Assembly (NCBI GenBank): GCA_023434145.1
Contig: JAEYTI010000162.1
Span: forward strand, 1 to 21,404
DNA: 21,404 nt
Reading direction: 5' to 3'
DNA from: Chloroflexota bacterium
GTDB taxonomy: Bacteria > Chloroflexota > Anaerolineae > Anaerolineales > Anaerolineaceae
In this document: positions 15,162 through 21,404 of the stretch, in pieces
Position numbering within the stretch: the first letter of the stretch is position 1
Layout of the letters: each line of letters begins with the position of its first letter
Made by a program: the position numbers and the translations under genes
The notes under the pieces: generated by a model
The model's input: the letters and a program-made list of their open reading frames with translations, nothing else
Told to the model about the DNA's origin: nothing
The model's database searches: none

Positions 15162-15605
15162 TTACCGGCGCGGATCGCGTGCCATCAGGTAATGGGTATC
15201 ATTTTCGCCGGTGACGCCGAACCCCAACCGCTGGTAGAGGCCGCGCGCGCCGATATTGCCCTTTAGTACGCGCAGGGCCACCGGTTTGCCCAGCCGCTCG
15301 GCTTCCGCCATCACCGAGCGCACTGCCGCCGTGCCGATCCCACGCCGCTGAACGCTGGGATGCACTTCAATGGAGATGATAAACAGCTCCTCCGTCCGCT
15401 CTTGCACGTGCAGCGCGCCCACGTCCGCCCCATCCCAGCGGATCACGCGCACTTCCGCCGGGTTGAAACAGCGCCGGAACGCCTCCCGCTCGCGCGCCTC
15501 GTCCCACGGCCCAAACGCATCGACCAGGTAAGACATCATCGCTGCTTTGTAGAGGTCGAAAAGGAATTCCAGGTCTGCGCCGGTTGCGGGGCGGTAGCTG
15601 AGCAT
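15162..15605 (-). CDS. GNAT-family N-acetyltransferase
   Basis: A 147-aa single-domain GNAT protein of usual length. Motif A, which binds the acetyl-CoA pyrophosphate, is VHPSVQRRGIGTAAV (Q/RxxGxG/A, Q86-G91). It follows strand IISIEV, and the C-terminal part has LRVLKGNIGARGLYQRLGF, the usual motif B region where N-x-x-A-x-x-x-Y-x-x-x-G-F is typical. The enzyme should acetylate an amine on a small molecule or protein; the acceptor is unknown. It starts 3 nt after the YbjN-like gene and is the second gene of that operon. The 103 nt before the helicase start contain an AACCCT/AGGGT inverted repeat but no classical terminator. Confidence 0.9.
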   Translation of the reverse strand: MLSYRPATGADLEFLFDLYKAAMMSYLVDAFGPWDEAREREAFRRCFNPAEVRVIRWDGADVGALHVQERTEELFIISIEVHPSVQRRGIGTAAVRSVMAEAERLGKPVALRVLKGNIGARGLYQRLGFGVTGENDTHYLMARDPRR

Positions 15606-15608
15606 GGT

Positions 15609-16121
15609 TCAGCGCTGAATCACGGCGCGCGCGGGCGTTCCTTCCACCGGCTGGTTCTCCACCCGCGCCAGAGCGGCCTCCGGAGTCAACCGGCCCCGGA
15701 TCACTTCGATCACGCCGGGGAAATAGTGATCCATAGCCTGTACGCAGGTGATGGCCGTGGCGCGCACCGTCTCCGTGCTGATCGTGCCATCGGGCGCTTC
15801 GATTCCGGCCTTAAACCGCACGTCGCCGGTGTTCAGATCCATCAAAAATGCGCCCACCGTCAGCCCGCAGTTGACCCGAGTGAAATATTCCATCACCGCC
15901 TGCCGGTACTGCGGCGCGATGTTCATCCCCATCCCCGCCGAAAACAAAAAGCGGCGGCTTTCGGCCTCCGCTCTGGCAATACAGATCCACGTACCATGCT
16001 CCCCCCGGTAGCCCGCTCGGATCGCGTTGCCGGGTTCGAGAATCTGGTAATTCCACTGGTCTTCATTAAAAAATCGGACTATGCTTTCGATCATCCCCCG
16101 CTTGCTCCCGCCGACTTCCAT
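15609..16121 (-). CDS. YbjN-domain-like protein
   Basis: The start is ATG 16121-16119 (MEVGGSKRGMIESIVRFF), with AGGAG 10 nt upstream; this gives 170 aa. An in-frame ATG 48 nt earlier lacks an RBS. The body looks like the YbjN/T3SS-chaperone-like alpha-beta fold: FFNEDQWNYQILEPGNAIRAGY, then ICIARAEAESRRFLFSAG, YRQAVMEYFTRVN and GAFLMDLNTGDVRFKAGI, ending with ATAITCVQAMDHYFPGVIEVI. YbjN proteins are poorly understood; some affect stress responses and motility. A sigma70-type promoter lies about 60 nt upstream. The domain call rests on motif pattern only. Confidence 0.72.
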   Translation of the reverse strand: MEVGGSKRGMIESIVRFFNEDQWNYQILEPGNAIRAGYRGEHGTWICIARAEAESRRFLFSAGMGMNIAPQYRQAVMEYFTRVNCGLTVGAFLMDLNTGDVRFKAGIEAPDGTISTETVRATAITCVQAMDHYFPGVIEVIRGRLTPEAALARVENQPVEGTPARAVIQR

Positions 16122-16181
16122 AAAGGTTATGCTCCTATCCTTCCAAGTGCTGTAATTTCCCCTATGCACTGTTCTACTTCA

Positions 16182-16210
16182 TTTATACCATGTTGGGATA
16201 GACGATTCAA
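16182..16210 (-). promoter_or_regulatory. sigma70-type promoter TTGAAT-17-TATAAA
   Basis: On the minus strand TTGAAT (16210-16205) and TATAAA (16187-16182) are 17 nt apart. Transcription would start near 16175, giving a leader of about 55 nt with AGGAG before the YbjN-like start. It lies in the 124-nt gap after the large lipoprotein gene. An ATGGG-GAAA-CCCAT hairpin (16227-16214) just upstream lacks a T-run. Confidence 0.65.
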
Positions 16211-16245
16211 TCTATGGGTTTCCCCATGAAATGGCGGCTTTCCCT

Positions 16246-17829
16246 TTATTCAAAGGGGCACATGTAGGTGGTGGTAGGTACATCATCGTAAGGATAATCA
16301 CTAGGCGCTTGCCAGCCATGCCAGGTGGTATCAAGCAGCTCTTTCGTTGCTTCGGGATGGCTATCCGCATAACTCCGAGCGTTTGCGCAGGCGGCTATAA
16401 GGTCTCGACCATTTCGGTAATCATCCCAAAATGTTTTCGCCATTTGCGCGAATTCGTAGCCCGGCACGCCTTTGGGGTAATTTTGTCGCAACATTTCATA
16501 TTCTTCAAGTGCCTGAGATTCCTTCCCCTGCGCGAGATAGATCAGGGAGATTTTGTAGCGAACATATGCTGAGAGGACCAAGTATTCCTCTGGATCATCA
16601 GGTAAGACGGTGGGCGTAGGAGTACCATACCATTCTGCTTGAATTGAATTCCGCATATGCTCAAAATGCGCCTCTGACCAGCCTTTCAATTTTGGATCAT
16701 CAAGCGACTGGTGGTAGAACCGCAGTGCTTCTTCAAAATCCCACCGGAGAAACGCGCGGTCGCCATCATGCACCGCCTGGAAGCGGTATACCGGAGCAGT
16801 AAGGCGTTCAGGCTGTAGCGCATAACCCGTGCCATTCCATACGATGGTGTTAATTACATCGCGCCATGGGCCAAAAAGCGGAAACTCGGCGTGATGCCCA
16901 ACATCCTCCACAGCAACAACTTCTTTCAGGCCATTCTGGGCTGTTTCGTGAATTTCAAAATACAACATTTCGCGAAATTCATAATATTTCATATCGGGCA
17001 TATACATTTCATCGACCACCCCCGAGAAATTTACATTCTGATATACAGTTCCATCCCATTGGAATATAAAAAGCTTTATGGGCACACTAATGGGAATAAG
17101 ATTCGAAACTCCAATTATTATCTCGGGCAGTTTATCCCCATTCAAATCCTCAATCTCCACCTGATGGACAACATGAAAATTATAAGAAGGCATATTTATG
17201 GCCTGGATGTACTTGCCCGTCTTGCAGGTGAAAACGGCAAAATTATATCCCCGGTTATAAAACAACACTTCTGGCACACTATCCCCTGTTAAATCTTGTG
17301 AAGTAAAGTCCCCCGGGCTGAGATTCAATGACCCCTCACTACCCGAAACAGCGGGAAGTACTTTCTTCAACTCAGCCAGCGACGCACCCCGGTTCAGCGC
17401 ATTGAGCATGTCAGCCAGCAGATGCATTTCGTCTGCTTCGTACCCGTAAATATTCGTTTCTCCCTGGTCCGGCAGGACGGGCTTATAACTCGGATCCACT
17501 GTTGGGCACTGCGCCGCCGGAGCGGGAGTAACGGTGACGATGCTGGCAGGGTCGAAGGTGGGAGTCTGGTAGAAGAGCGGAAGCGTGGCGGTTGGCGTGA
17601 AAGTCTGGGTTGGCGTTACTGAGGGGAAGGGAGTTTGTGTTGGCGGTCGAGGTGTGCTGGAGGAATTTGGGGGAAGCGCGACCGTAGCGGAGACCGTTGA
17701 ACTCGCCAGATACGTCGGCGTCCTCTGCACCGGGATGCCCGAACAGGCGGCAAGGGCAAACGCAAAAAACAGCATCAGCAGCGAACGGCAGTGTTTCATG
17801 GCGGCATCCGAAGAATGAACAGAAATCAT
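16246..17829 (-). CDS. large lipoprotein with FG-GAP-like and TPR-like segments
   Basis: A 527-aa protein. The signal peptide ends in lipobox LAAC (C29), then a Ser/Thr/Pro linker (about 36-105). Two calcium-loop-like motifs, QDLTGDSVPEVLFYN (178-192) and EDLNGDKLPEIIIG (227-240), resemble FG-GAP/VCBS propeller repeats. The C-terminal part has helical TPR-like stretches, FEEALRFYHQSLDD and YKISLIYLAQGKESQALEEY. It is probably an extracytoplasmic, membrane-anchored binding protein; no catalytic site is seen. The start is uncertain. ATG 17829 lies 5 nt after a TATAAT box and could be leaderless; ATG 17799 (MKHCRSLLMLFFAFALAAC) gives a more compact signal peptide but has no Shine-Dalgarno sequence. 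The gene looks more AT-rich than its neighbours. Confidence 0.82.
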   Translation of the reverse strand: MISVHSSDAAMKHCRSLLMLFFAFALAACSGIPVQRTPTYLASSTVSATVALPPNSSSTPRPPTQTPFPSVTPTQTFTPTATLPLFYQTPTFDPASIVTVTPAPAAQCPTVDPSYKPVLPDQGETNIYGYEADEMHLLADMLNALNRGASLAELKKVLPAVSGSEGSLNLSPGDFTSQDLTGDSVPEVLFYNRGYNFAVFTCKTGKYIQAINMPSYNFHVVHQVEIEDLNGDKLPEIIIGVSNLIPISVPIKLFIFQWDGTVYQNVNFSGVVDEMYMPDMKYYEFREMLYFEIHETAQNGLKEVVAVEDVGHHAEFPLFGPWRDVINTIVWNGTGYALQPERLTAPVYRFQAVHDGDRAFLRWDFEEALRFYHQSLDDPKLKGWSEAHFEHMRNSIQAEWYGTPTPTVLPDDPEEYLVLSAYVRYKISLIYLAQGKESQALEEYEMLRQNYPKGVPGYEFAQMAKTFWDDYRNGRDLIAACANARSYADSHPEATKELLDTTWHGWQAPSDYPYDDVPTTTYMCPFE

Positions 17830-17834
17830 TGAAG

Positions 17835-17840
17835 ATTATA
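17835..17840 (-). promoter_or_regulatory. TATAAT box giving a possible leaderless start
   Basis: TATAAT (17840-17835, minus) is followed by CTTCA and the ATG at 17829, so the transcript would start at or within 1-2 nt of the ATG. There is no -35 match 16-18 nt upstream, where the repeat hairpin at 17856-17898 lies. The 10-mer TATAATCTTC is identical to that at 173-164. Confidence 0.5.
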
Positions 17841-17855
17841 TGCCATAAAAGGCAT

Positions 17856-17917
17856 CCCCCTCTCCATTTTCGATGGGGGTTCGAAAATGGAGAGGGGGAC
17901 CGAGGGGGTGAGGCGAT
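17856..17917. repeat. palindromic repeat, family copy B (18-bp perfect hairpin)
   Basis: An 18-bp perfect inverted repeat pairs 17856-17873 (starting CCCCCTCTCCATTTT) with 17881-17898, around a 7-nt loop. It is followed by ACCGA and GGGGGTGAGGC (17907-17917), the inverse complement of the GCCTCACCC head seen in the other copies. It lies 9 nt after the tandem GNAT stop on the minus strand. Because of its stability it probably affects transcript ends; family membership is by shared core and head. Confidence 0.75.
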
Positions 17918-17925
17918 TTTCGAGC

Positions 17926-18798
17926 TTACTCGCTCCAGTGCATCTCGATCCTTCGGAACACTTCCATGAAGCCCGCCGCTTCCAGCGACTCCACATGCGG
18001 ATCGTCCACCGGCACATTTTCGATGAAGCTGTCGATCTGCGGGAACTGGTGGTAGAGATGCGCCAGCAGCGCTTCACCCACCATGCGCGGATCGCCCGCC
18101 TCGGTTCGCAGCACAAAGTGCGAGATCAGGAACTTCTGGCGGCGGAAGATCATCCAGCCGCGGCCCGCGTCGCCGAGCATCACTGAGAGGCCCTGAATAT
18201 CACCGGCATTGATGTACGTCTCCAGCTCATTGGTCCATGCCGGGTGAATAGGATGGCAGCACAACAGATCAAGCGCCTCTTCGCGCTCCATCCAGTTAGC
18301 GCGTCCGGCAGGCTCCACCTTGCTCGCGCCCGGCGGGCGGCGCAGCACCAGCAGCTCGCGCGTCTCGCGGAAACCGACTTTGCGGAACAGGCTGTGGGCA
18401 GGCACATTGCCTTTGATCACTTCTAAAATGGAGAGCGGGCGGCCCAGTTCGCGCGTTCCTTGCAGCAGCGCGTTCACCAGCGCCTCGCCGGTGCCGTGGC
18501 GGCGCCGGTTGGGCAGCACGCCCAGGCGCGTCACCCACGTGCGCCCCAGGCGCACGCCCAGCATTGCCAGGCCCAGCATGCCCTCGTCATCCAGCGCTAC
18601 CCACGAGCGATCCATGTCCACGTCGTAGGTCTTGATATACGATGCCAGGCGAGCCGGGTTCATGGGCATCGGAACCATGTAATCAACACGAGTCTGGTTG
18701 TAGGCGTTCGTCAATTCTTCCACCGTGAACTGGCTGGCAGGCACCAGGCGCACGGATTCATCCGCCATAGGGGTTGGGTTGGTGTTGGTCATCGTCAT
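17926..18798 (-). CDS. tandem GNAT-domain acetyltransferase
   Basis: A 290-aa protein, about twice the length of a single GNAT domain. The N-terminal domain has a clear acetyl-CoA motif, TRLGVLPNRRRHGTGEALV (90-108), and a KGNVPAHSLFRKVGFRET segment matching motif B. The C-terminal half (about 195-290) has GNAT-like strand and helix order (GWMIFRRQKFLISHFVLR, DPRMVGEALLAHLYHQF, VESLEAAGFMEVFRR) but no intact Q/RxxGxG motif, so it is probably a degenerate second domain. The substrate is unknown. It starts 12 nt after the receiver-protein gene and is likely co-transcribed. ATGs at 18792 and 18768 are alternative starts. Confidence 0.85.
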   Translation of the reverse strand: MTMTNTNPTPMADESVRLVPASQFTVEELTNAYNQTRVDYMVPMPMNPARLASYIKTYDVDMDRSWVALDDEGMLGLAMLGVRLGRTWVTRLGVLPNRRRHGTGEALVNALLQGTRELGRPLSILEVIKGNVPAHSLFRKVGFRETRELLVLRRPPGASKVEPAGRANWMEREEALDLLCCHPIHPAWTNELETYINAGDIQGLSVMLGDAGRGWMIFRRQKFLISHFVLRTEAGDPRMVGEALLAHLYHQFPQIDSFIENVPVDDPHVESLEAAGFMEVFRRIEMHWSE

Positions 18799-18810
18799 GG
18801 GCTGGCGATC

Positions 18811-19179
18811 TCAGCGGGTCGGGAAGTAGGAATTGACCATGCTGATGAACTGGCGCACGTCGAATGGTTTGCTGACGTAGCCATTGCAGCCATAGGCGGT
18901 GACCATCATACGCGCTGTCTCTTCGGGCCAGGCCGTCAACGCGACGATGGGGGTAGATGCGAGAGAAGGCACCTGGCGCAAGTAACCCACCAGCGTCTGC
19001 CCGTCGATATCCGGCAGGCCCAGATCGAGCAGGATGAGCTGGGGAGGATTCTCTTCCGCCATCGACAGGCCTTCTTCCGCCGTCTGCGCCCAGCGCACGT
19101 TGTACCCCTGCGAGCTCAACACCCGCTGCACCAGCGAAGCGTTATCGGCAATGTCTTCAATATACAGCACATCCAGCAT
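18811..19179 (-). CDS. stand-alone CheY-like response regulator receiver
   Basis: The start is ATG 19179-19177 (MLDVLYIEDIADN), giving 122 aa, the normal size of a single receiver domain. A longer frame would begin upstream, inside the leader hairpin region. All key receiver residues are present: acidic pair E8/D9, phospho-acceptor D52 (LILLDLGLPDIDG), T82 (VALTAW) and K104 (YVSKPF). There is no output domain, so it should act through protein contacts, as CheY or Spo0F-type proteins do. No histidine kinase is in the window, so it is an orphan. The upstream region holds a TATAAT box and a stable hairpin. The downstream partner is a tandem GNAT acetyltransferase. Confidence 0.9.
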   Translation of the reverse strand: MLDVLYIEDIADNASLVQRVLSSQGYNVRWAQTAEEGLSMAEENPPQLILLDLGLPDIDGQTLVGYLRQVPSLASTPIVALTAWPEETARMMVTAYGCNGYVSKPFDVRQFISMVNSYFPTR

Positions 19180-19202
19180 ATCTTTTTCCACCCAAAATGA
19201 GA

Positions 19203-19270
19203 GAGTCTGCCCGGAGATCCAGGCAGACTCATTATAACTTGCAGTACGCATTACCAACCAATTTTGTTGG
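19203..19270 (-). promoter_or_regulatory. receiver-gene promoter region with leader hairpin and possible operator
   Basis: On the minus strand TATAAT (19236-19231) abuts a 9-bp perfect stem, GAGTCTGCC (19230-19222) with GGCAGACTC (19211-19203), around a 10-nt loop. The predicted start falls inside this stem. The receiver start codon lies 24 nt beyond it. An inverted repeat CCAAC-N7-GTTGG (19254-19270) sits where the -35 region would be and could be an operator. A good -35 is lacking (TTGGTT at a 19-nt spacing). Confidence 0.5.
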
Positions 19271-19285
19271 CTTGTTGTAAGGGAT

Positions 19286-19476
19286 GAATGCCTCACCCTG
19301 CCCTTTCCATTTGTGGAAAACCCACCACAAATGGAAAGGGGTGCCTTGTTCCGACAATGGAAGGGCTAGCAAGGTATCCGTCTCCATTTTTCCGTACTGC
19401 CTTGAAAGCAACTGAGCGCCCAAAGGCACCCTCTCTATTTCGCTTGCGAAATGGAGAGGGCAGGGGTGAGGCATTC
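19286..19476. repeat. 191-bp compound palindromic element (cloverleaf, family copies C and D)
   Basis: The ends are inverted copies: GAATGCCTCACCCTG (19286-19300) pairs with CAGGGGTGAGGCATTC (19461-19476) over 15 bp, with one bulged G. Inside lie hairpin C (16 bp perfect, 19301-19316 with 19325-19340), an inner stem GTGCCTT/AAGGCAC (19341-19347 with 19423-19429), and hairpin D (about 15 bp with one G-T, 19429-19443 with 19446-19460). The segments abut almost without gaps, so a single strand folds into a four-way junction. Six copies of a CCCTYTCCATTT-like core alternate in orientation within it. No target-site duplication or transposase is seen. It lies between the receiver leader and the DinB-like stop, and looks like a BIME- or MITE-like non-autonomous repeat. 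Confidence 0.75.
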
Positions 19477-19487
19477 TTCCAGATCCC

Positions 19488-19952
19488 CTAAAACTTCCCG
19501 CGCATCATCTCCAGGTGCTCGGCATAATGATCGTAGGTGTTCCACTCCACCAGATAGTAGGCTTCCTGTTCCATCCAGGGGAAGCGCGCCGGATCGAACC
19601 AGTCTGCTTCAGGGGCTGTTTCGACCAGCAGCAGCAGGTCGCGGTAAGCCGACTGCTCGAAGGCGCGTACTTCATCCAATGGCGTATCTTTGTACTGCCG
19701 GTAGGCGCGGGCGTTGTACTCGTCCAGGTTGTCGTCGTTGACACGCTCGTTGGGCGCCTGCCCGGCGGAGAGGGTGCGGAACGTGTTCGCGGCGTGCTGC
19801 TCCCAGAAACCAATGTGCGCCAGCATATCTTTCACGCTCCAGCCGCCGGGCAGCACCGGCATGAGCATTTGGGCCTCAGAGAGCCCGGCCAGCGCAGAAT
19901 CAAACGCTGACCTTCCCCTGCGAATGGTATCCAGCAGTTCTTCACGGTTCAT
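19488..19952 (-). CDS. DinB-like (ClbS/DfsB-type) four-helix protein
   Basis: The start is ATG 19952-19950 (MNREELLDTIRRGR), 8 nt after the upstream stop, giving 154 aa; longer readings overlap the neighbouring gene. The pattern is that of the DinB/DfsB superfamily. A helix carries GGWSVKDMLAHIGFWEQH (H46), and the C-terminal helix carries YDHYAEHLEMM (H142, H146). These three histidines are the usual metal ligands. Family members include thiol-dependent transferases and the colibactin-resistance protein ClbS, but no specific function can be assigned. It is the third gene of the 21345-19488 operon and ends just before the compound repeat. Confidence 0.82.
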   Translation of the reverse strand: MNREELLDTIRRGRSAFDSALAGLSEAQMLMPVLPGGWSVKDMLAHIGFWEQHAANTFRTLSAGQAPNERVNDDNLDEYNARAYRQYKDTPLDEVRAFEQSAYRDLLLLVETAPEADWFDPARFPWMEQEAYYLVEWNTYDHYAEHLEMMRGKF

Positions 19953-19960
19953 AGGGCATC

Positions 19961-20533
19961 TCACACATTGCGAACGTCTGGGAAGCGGGTTGTGGCGAAT
20001 GAGAATTGAATTTGGTGGAAGCGCCATTCACCGTCCTGGCGCAGGAGCACCGCGGTGAAGCGAATCGGCCAAAGGTAGTTTCTACCGCGCTCGGCCTCGA
20101 AAAGCGTGTTGGTCGCTCCGCGCAGAATCTCGATCATCCGCTGGCGCGGGTCGCCTGCTTCGTCGCTGGCCACCGACTGGATATAGTCCAGATAGTCGCG
20201 GTAGGTTTCCTCCTGTTCCATTTCCATCTTCACTGTGCCCGTGGTGGCAAGCCATGCTACGTCGCCGTAGAAATGGATCCGCGCATCGGCAACGTCCAGC
20301 GCCAGATCGCCCCATGCCTCCCAGTCATTCTGAACCAGGCTGCATGCAGCGTCGACCCCCAGGCACCACTCATCGTCGCCGGGCTCCACGGCGCCTGTGC
20401 CAATCACTTCAAGTTCATCATCCTGTACGAACAGGCGGCGGAAATCGTCGAGCAGCGTGGTATCGCGCCGGTCATAGCCATCCTGAAATTTCTTGAGCAC
20501 GTCACGTACAGCTTGAATCTCGTCTGTGTTCAT
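19961..20533 (-). CDS. NTF2/SnoaL-like protein
   Basis: A 190-aa protein that begins TDEIQAVRDVLKKFQDGYDRRD, the amphipathic helix typical of SnoaL/DUF4440-like NTF2-fold proteins. Strands such as DELEVIGTGAVE, DARIHFYGDVAWLATTGTVKM and FTAVLLRQDGEWRFHQIQFSF follow, the last being the usual final sheet strand. NTF2-like folds form cone-shaped pockets used for small-ligand binding or catalysis. Residues 105-145 (YRDYLDYIQSVASDEAGD) are a longer insertion than usual. Catalytic residues cannot be named. The ATG overlaps the stop of the preceding membrane protein gene by 4 nt (ATGA). Confidence 0.8.
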   Translation of the reverse strand: MNTDEIQAVRDVLKKFQDGYDRRDTTLLDDFRRLFVQDDELEVIGTGAVEPGDDEWCLGVDAACSLVQNDWEAWGDLALDVADARIHFYGDVAWLATTGTVKMEMEQEETYRDYLDYIQSVASDEAGDPRQRMIEILRGATNTLFEAERGRNYLWPIRFTAVLLRQDGEWRFHQIQFSFATTRFPDVRNV

Positions 20534-21345
20534 GGGTTCTCTCCATGCAAAAAAGGATCGATGTTTACGTTATAGGCCACGCCGTCAATCACCCAGTACG
20601 AGGTCGGCGATCCGCCCTCACCCCAGGCCACCGAGGTATGGTACGGCAGCAGCAGGCCGTGAAAATTTTTCCACTCCAACAGGTTGAGCTGCCATGGCTC
20701 GGTAGTACCAAGCTCTTCTTCCATGCGCAGGCCAGAAAGGCTTTGCATGCGCCCGGTCGCCGGATCGAACTGCGCCAGCAGGCTGCCGGCTCCCGTGCCG
20801 GTGTTGAAGTTCAGGCGCGCCTCCGTCTCGCTGACCGCTTCCCACTGCGCGAGCGGGCCATGCACCAAAACCGAGGGCAGCCACAGCATCTCGGCCCACA
20901 TGGCCACCTGCTCGTTGAAGTCTCGGTGCGGGCCTTCTTCCCGGTTGCCACCCAGCTCGAAGAATCCCTTGCCATTGCGGTAATACTCCACGCCGCGCAT
21001 CACCGGGCGCGTGAACCAGGTGACCTCTACACGGCGCAAAAACGCCTCGCCGGGCAGGTACCACGTCCGGAAGCGCAGCGGCATCCAGATCCCGCGGATG
21101 CAGGCACGCCCGCGCCCCCACACCACTGCGCTTGTTATCTGCTGCGGGTGTTCACCGAGCGTATCACGAAAGTGGCGGAGGACCGGCTCCGGCAGATCTG
21201 GCCGGAATGCGGCCGGGTCGCCGGGGTGCGTGGGCACCGGGTGCGGGCGGTAGGGGCGCGGTCGCAGCGCAAATCCGAGCGTAACCAGCCCCACAAGCGC
21301 CAGGGGAACCACAAGAACAACCAAAAAAATGGTTAACCAGTTCAT
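20530..21345 (-). CDS. membrane-anchored DUF6544/DUF6920-like protein
   Basis: A 271-aa protein with one N-terminal transmembrane helix (MNWLTIFLVVLVVPLALVGL, continuing to about residue 26), followed by a Pro-rich stretch and a mainly beta soluble domain. Recognisable segments are VLRHFRDTLGEHP, SAVVWGRGRACIRGIWMPLRFRTW, VMRGVEYYRNGKGFFELGG, DFNEQVAMWAEMLWLPSV and YWVIDGVAYNV. They resemble the DUF6544/DUF6920 family of unknown function, where the layout R-G-x-W-M-P and x-Y-Y-x-x-G-x-G is common; this call is from memory and tentative. It is first in an operon with an NTF2-like and a DinB-like gene. A TATAAT box lies 8 nt before the ATG. Confidence 0.72.
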   Translation of the reverse strand: MNWLTIFLVVLVVPLALVGLVTLGFALRPRPYRPHPVPTHPGDPAAFRPDLPEPVLRHFRDTLGEHPQQITSAVVWGRGRACIRGIWMPLRFRTWYLPGEAFLRRVEVTWFTRPVMRGVEYYRNGKGFFELGGNREEGPHRDFNEQVAMWAEMLWLPSVLVHGPLAQWEAVSETEARLNFNTGTGAGSLLAQFDPATGRMQSLSGLRMEEELGTTEPWQLNLLEWKNFHGLLLPYHTSVAWGEGGSPTSYWVIDGVAYNVNIDPFLHGENP

Positions 21346-21353
21346 CGATATTG

Positions 21354-21359
21354 ATTATA
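21354..21359 (-). promoter_or_regulatory. -10 box close to the start of the three-gene operon
   Basis: TATAAT (21359-21354, minus) is followed by CAATATCG and the ATG at 21345, leaving a leader of only about 2 nt. No good -35 is present; TTCGAA lies 19 nt upstream of the box. The remaining bases to 21404 show only a short AAGCTT-containing AT-rich stretch. Confidence 0.5.
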
Positions 21360-21404
21360 TACCGGATAGAAAAAGCTTTTCGAACTTTGTTGGATCGTTT
21401 TGTG

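Noticed and set aside
19286..19476. CRISPR-like repeats
   Set aside because: The repeated cores alternate in orientation, lie at irregular distances and form nested palindromes. There are no uniform direct repeats with spacers.

Overview
The window looks like a chromosomal piece of a Chloroflexota bacterium, most likely Anaerolineae-like. This is inferred from protein style, not from a marker gene. Three lipoproteins carry a lipobox; two are followed by Pro/Thr/Ser linkers of the TPTPTATA kind, and the third (SGNH-type) has a related Pro/Thr/Ala-rich linker and an FSKxGD-type motif. A secreted Kelch protein ends in a hydrophobic LPLFLPLI tail. There are GNAT enzymes, one of them tandem, a large DUF1998-type helicase and short ATGA/GTGA-coupled operons. 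No rRNA, tRNA, CRISPR array, phage or IS transposase gene was found.

Layout. (1) 1-200 holds a minus-strand transcription unit: a TTGCAT-17-TATAAT promoter, a 25-codon ORF whose ATG falls at the predicted transcription start, and an intrinsic terminator. It is either a small RNA or an attenuator leader for a gene off the left edge. (2) 272-2881, plus strand: a secreted 12-repeat Kelch protein and a LysE-type exporter, closed by a terminator. Every other protein gene is on the minus strand. (3) 6863-3002: a Wzx-type flippase and two GT4 glycosyltransferases, nearly contiguous, probably for surface polysaccharide. (4) 8727-7162: a lipoprotein and a SAM methyltransferase. (5) 11363-8807: an SGNH-like lipoprotein, a duplicated bacterial-PH membrane protein and an HD-domain protein, joined by 4-nt overlaps. 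(6) 15058-11467: a 1042-aa DEVH helicase and a Nudix hydrolase. (7) 16121-15162: a YbjN-like protein and a GNAT enzyme behind a clear sigma70-type promoter. (8) 17829-16246: a large lipoprotein with FG-GAP-like and TPR-like parts. (9) 19179-17926: an orphan receiver protein and a tandem GNAT. (10) 21345-19488: a membrane-anchored protein, an NTF2/SnoaL-like protein and a DinB-like protein.

Two non-coding signals stand out. First, a family of palindromic repeats (heads like GCCTCACCC next to hairpins built from CCCTCTCCATTT-type arms) sits at 3' ends of several minus-strand genes. One 191-bp copy, 19286-19476, can fold into a near-perfect four-way cloverleaf. Second, TATAAT-like boxes followed by 5-9 nt and then ATG occur at four sites, three sharing TA(T/G)AATCTTC. 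This suggests leaderless transcripts alongside genes with ordinary Shine-Dalgarno starts.

I see no complete defence system. The most likely undescribed items are the cloverleaf repeat and the left-edge small RNA or leader. All readings come from the sequence by eye; no database search or folding program was run.
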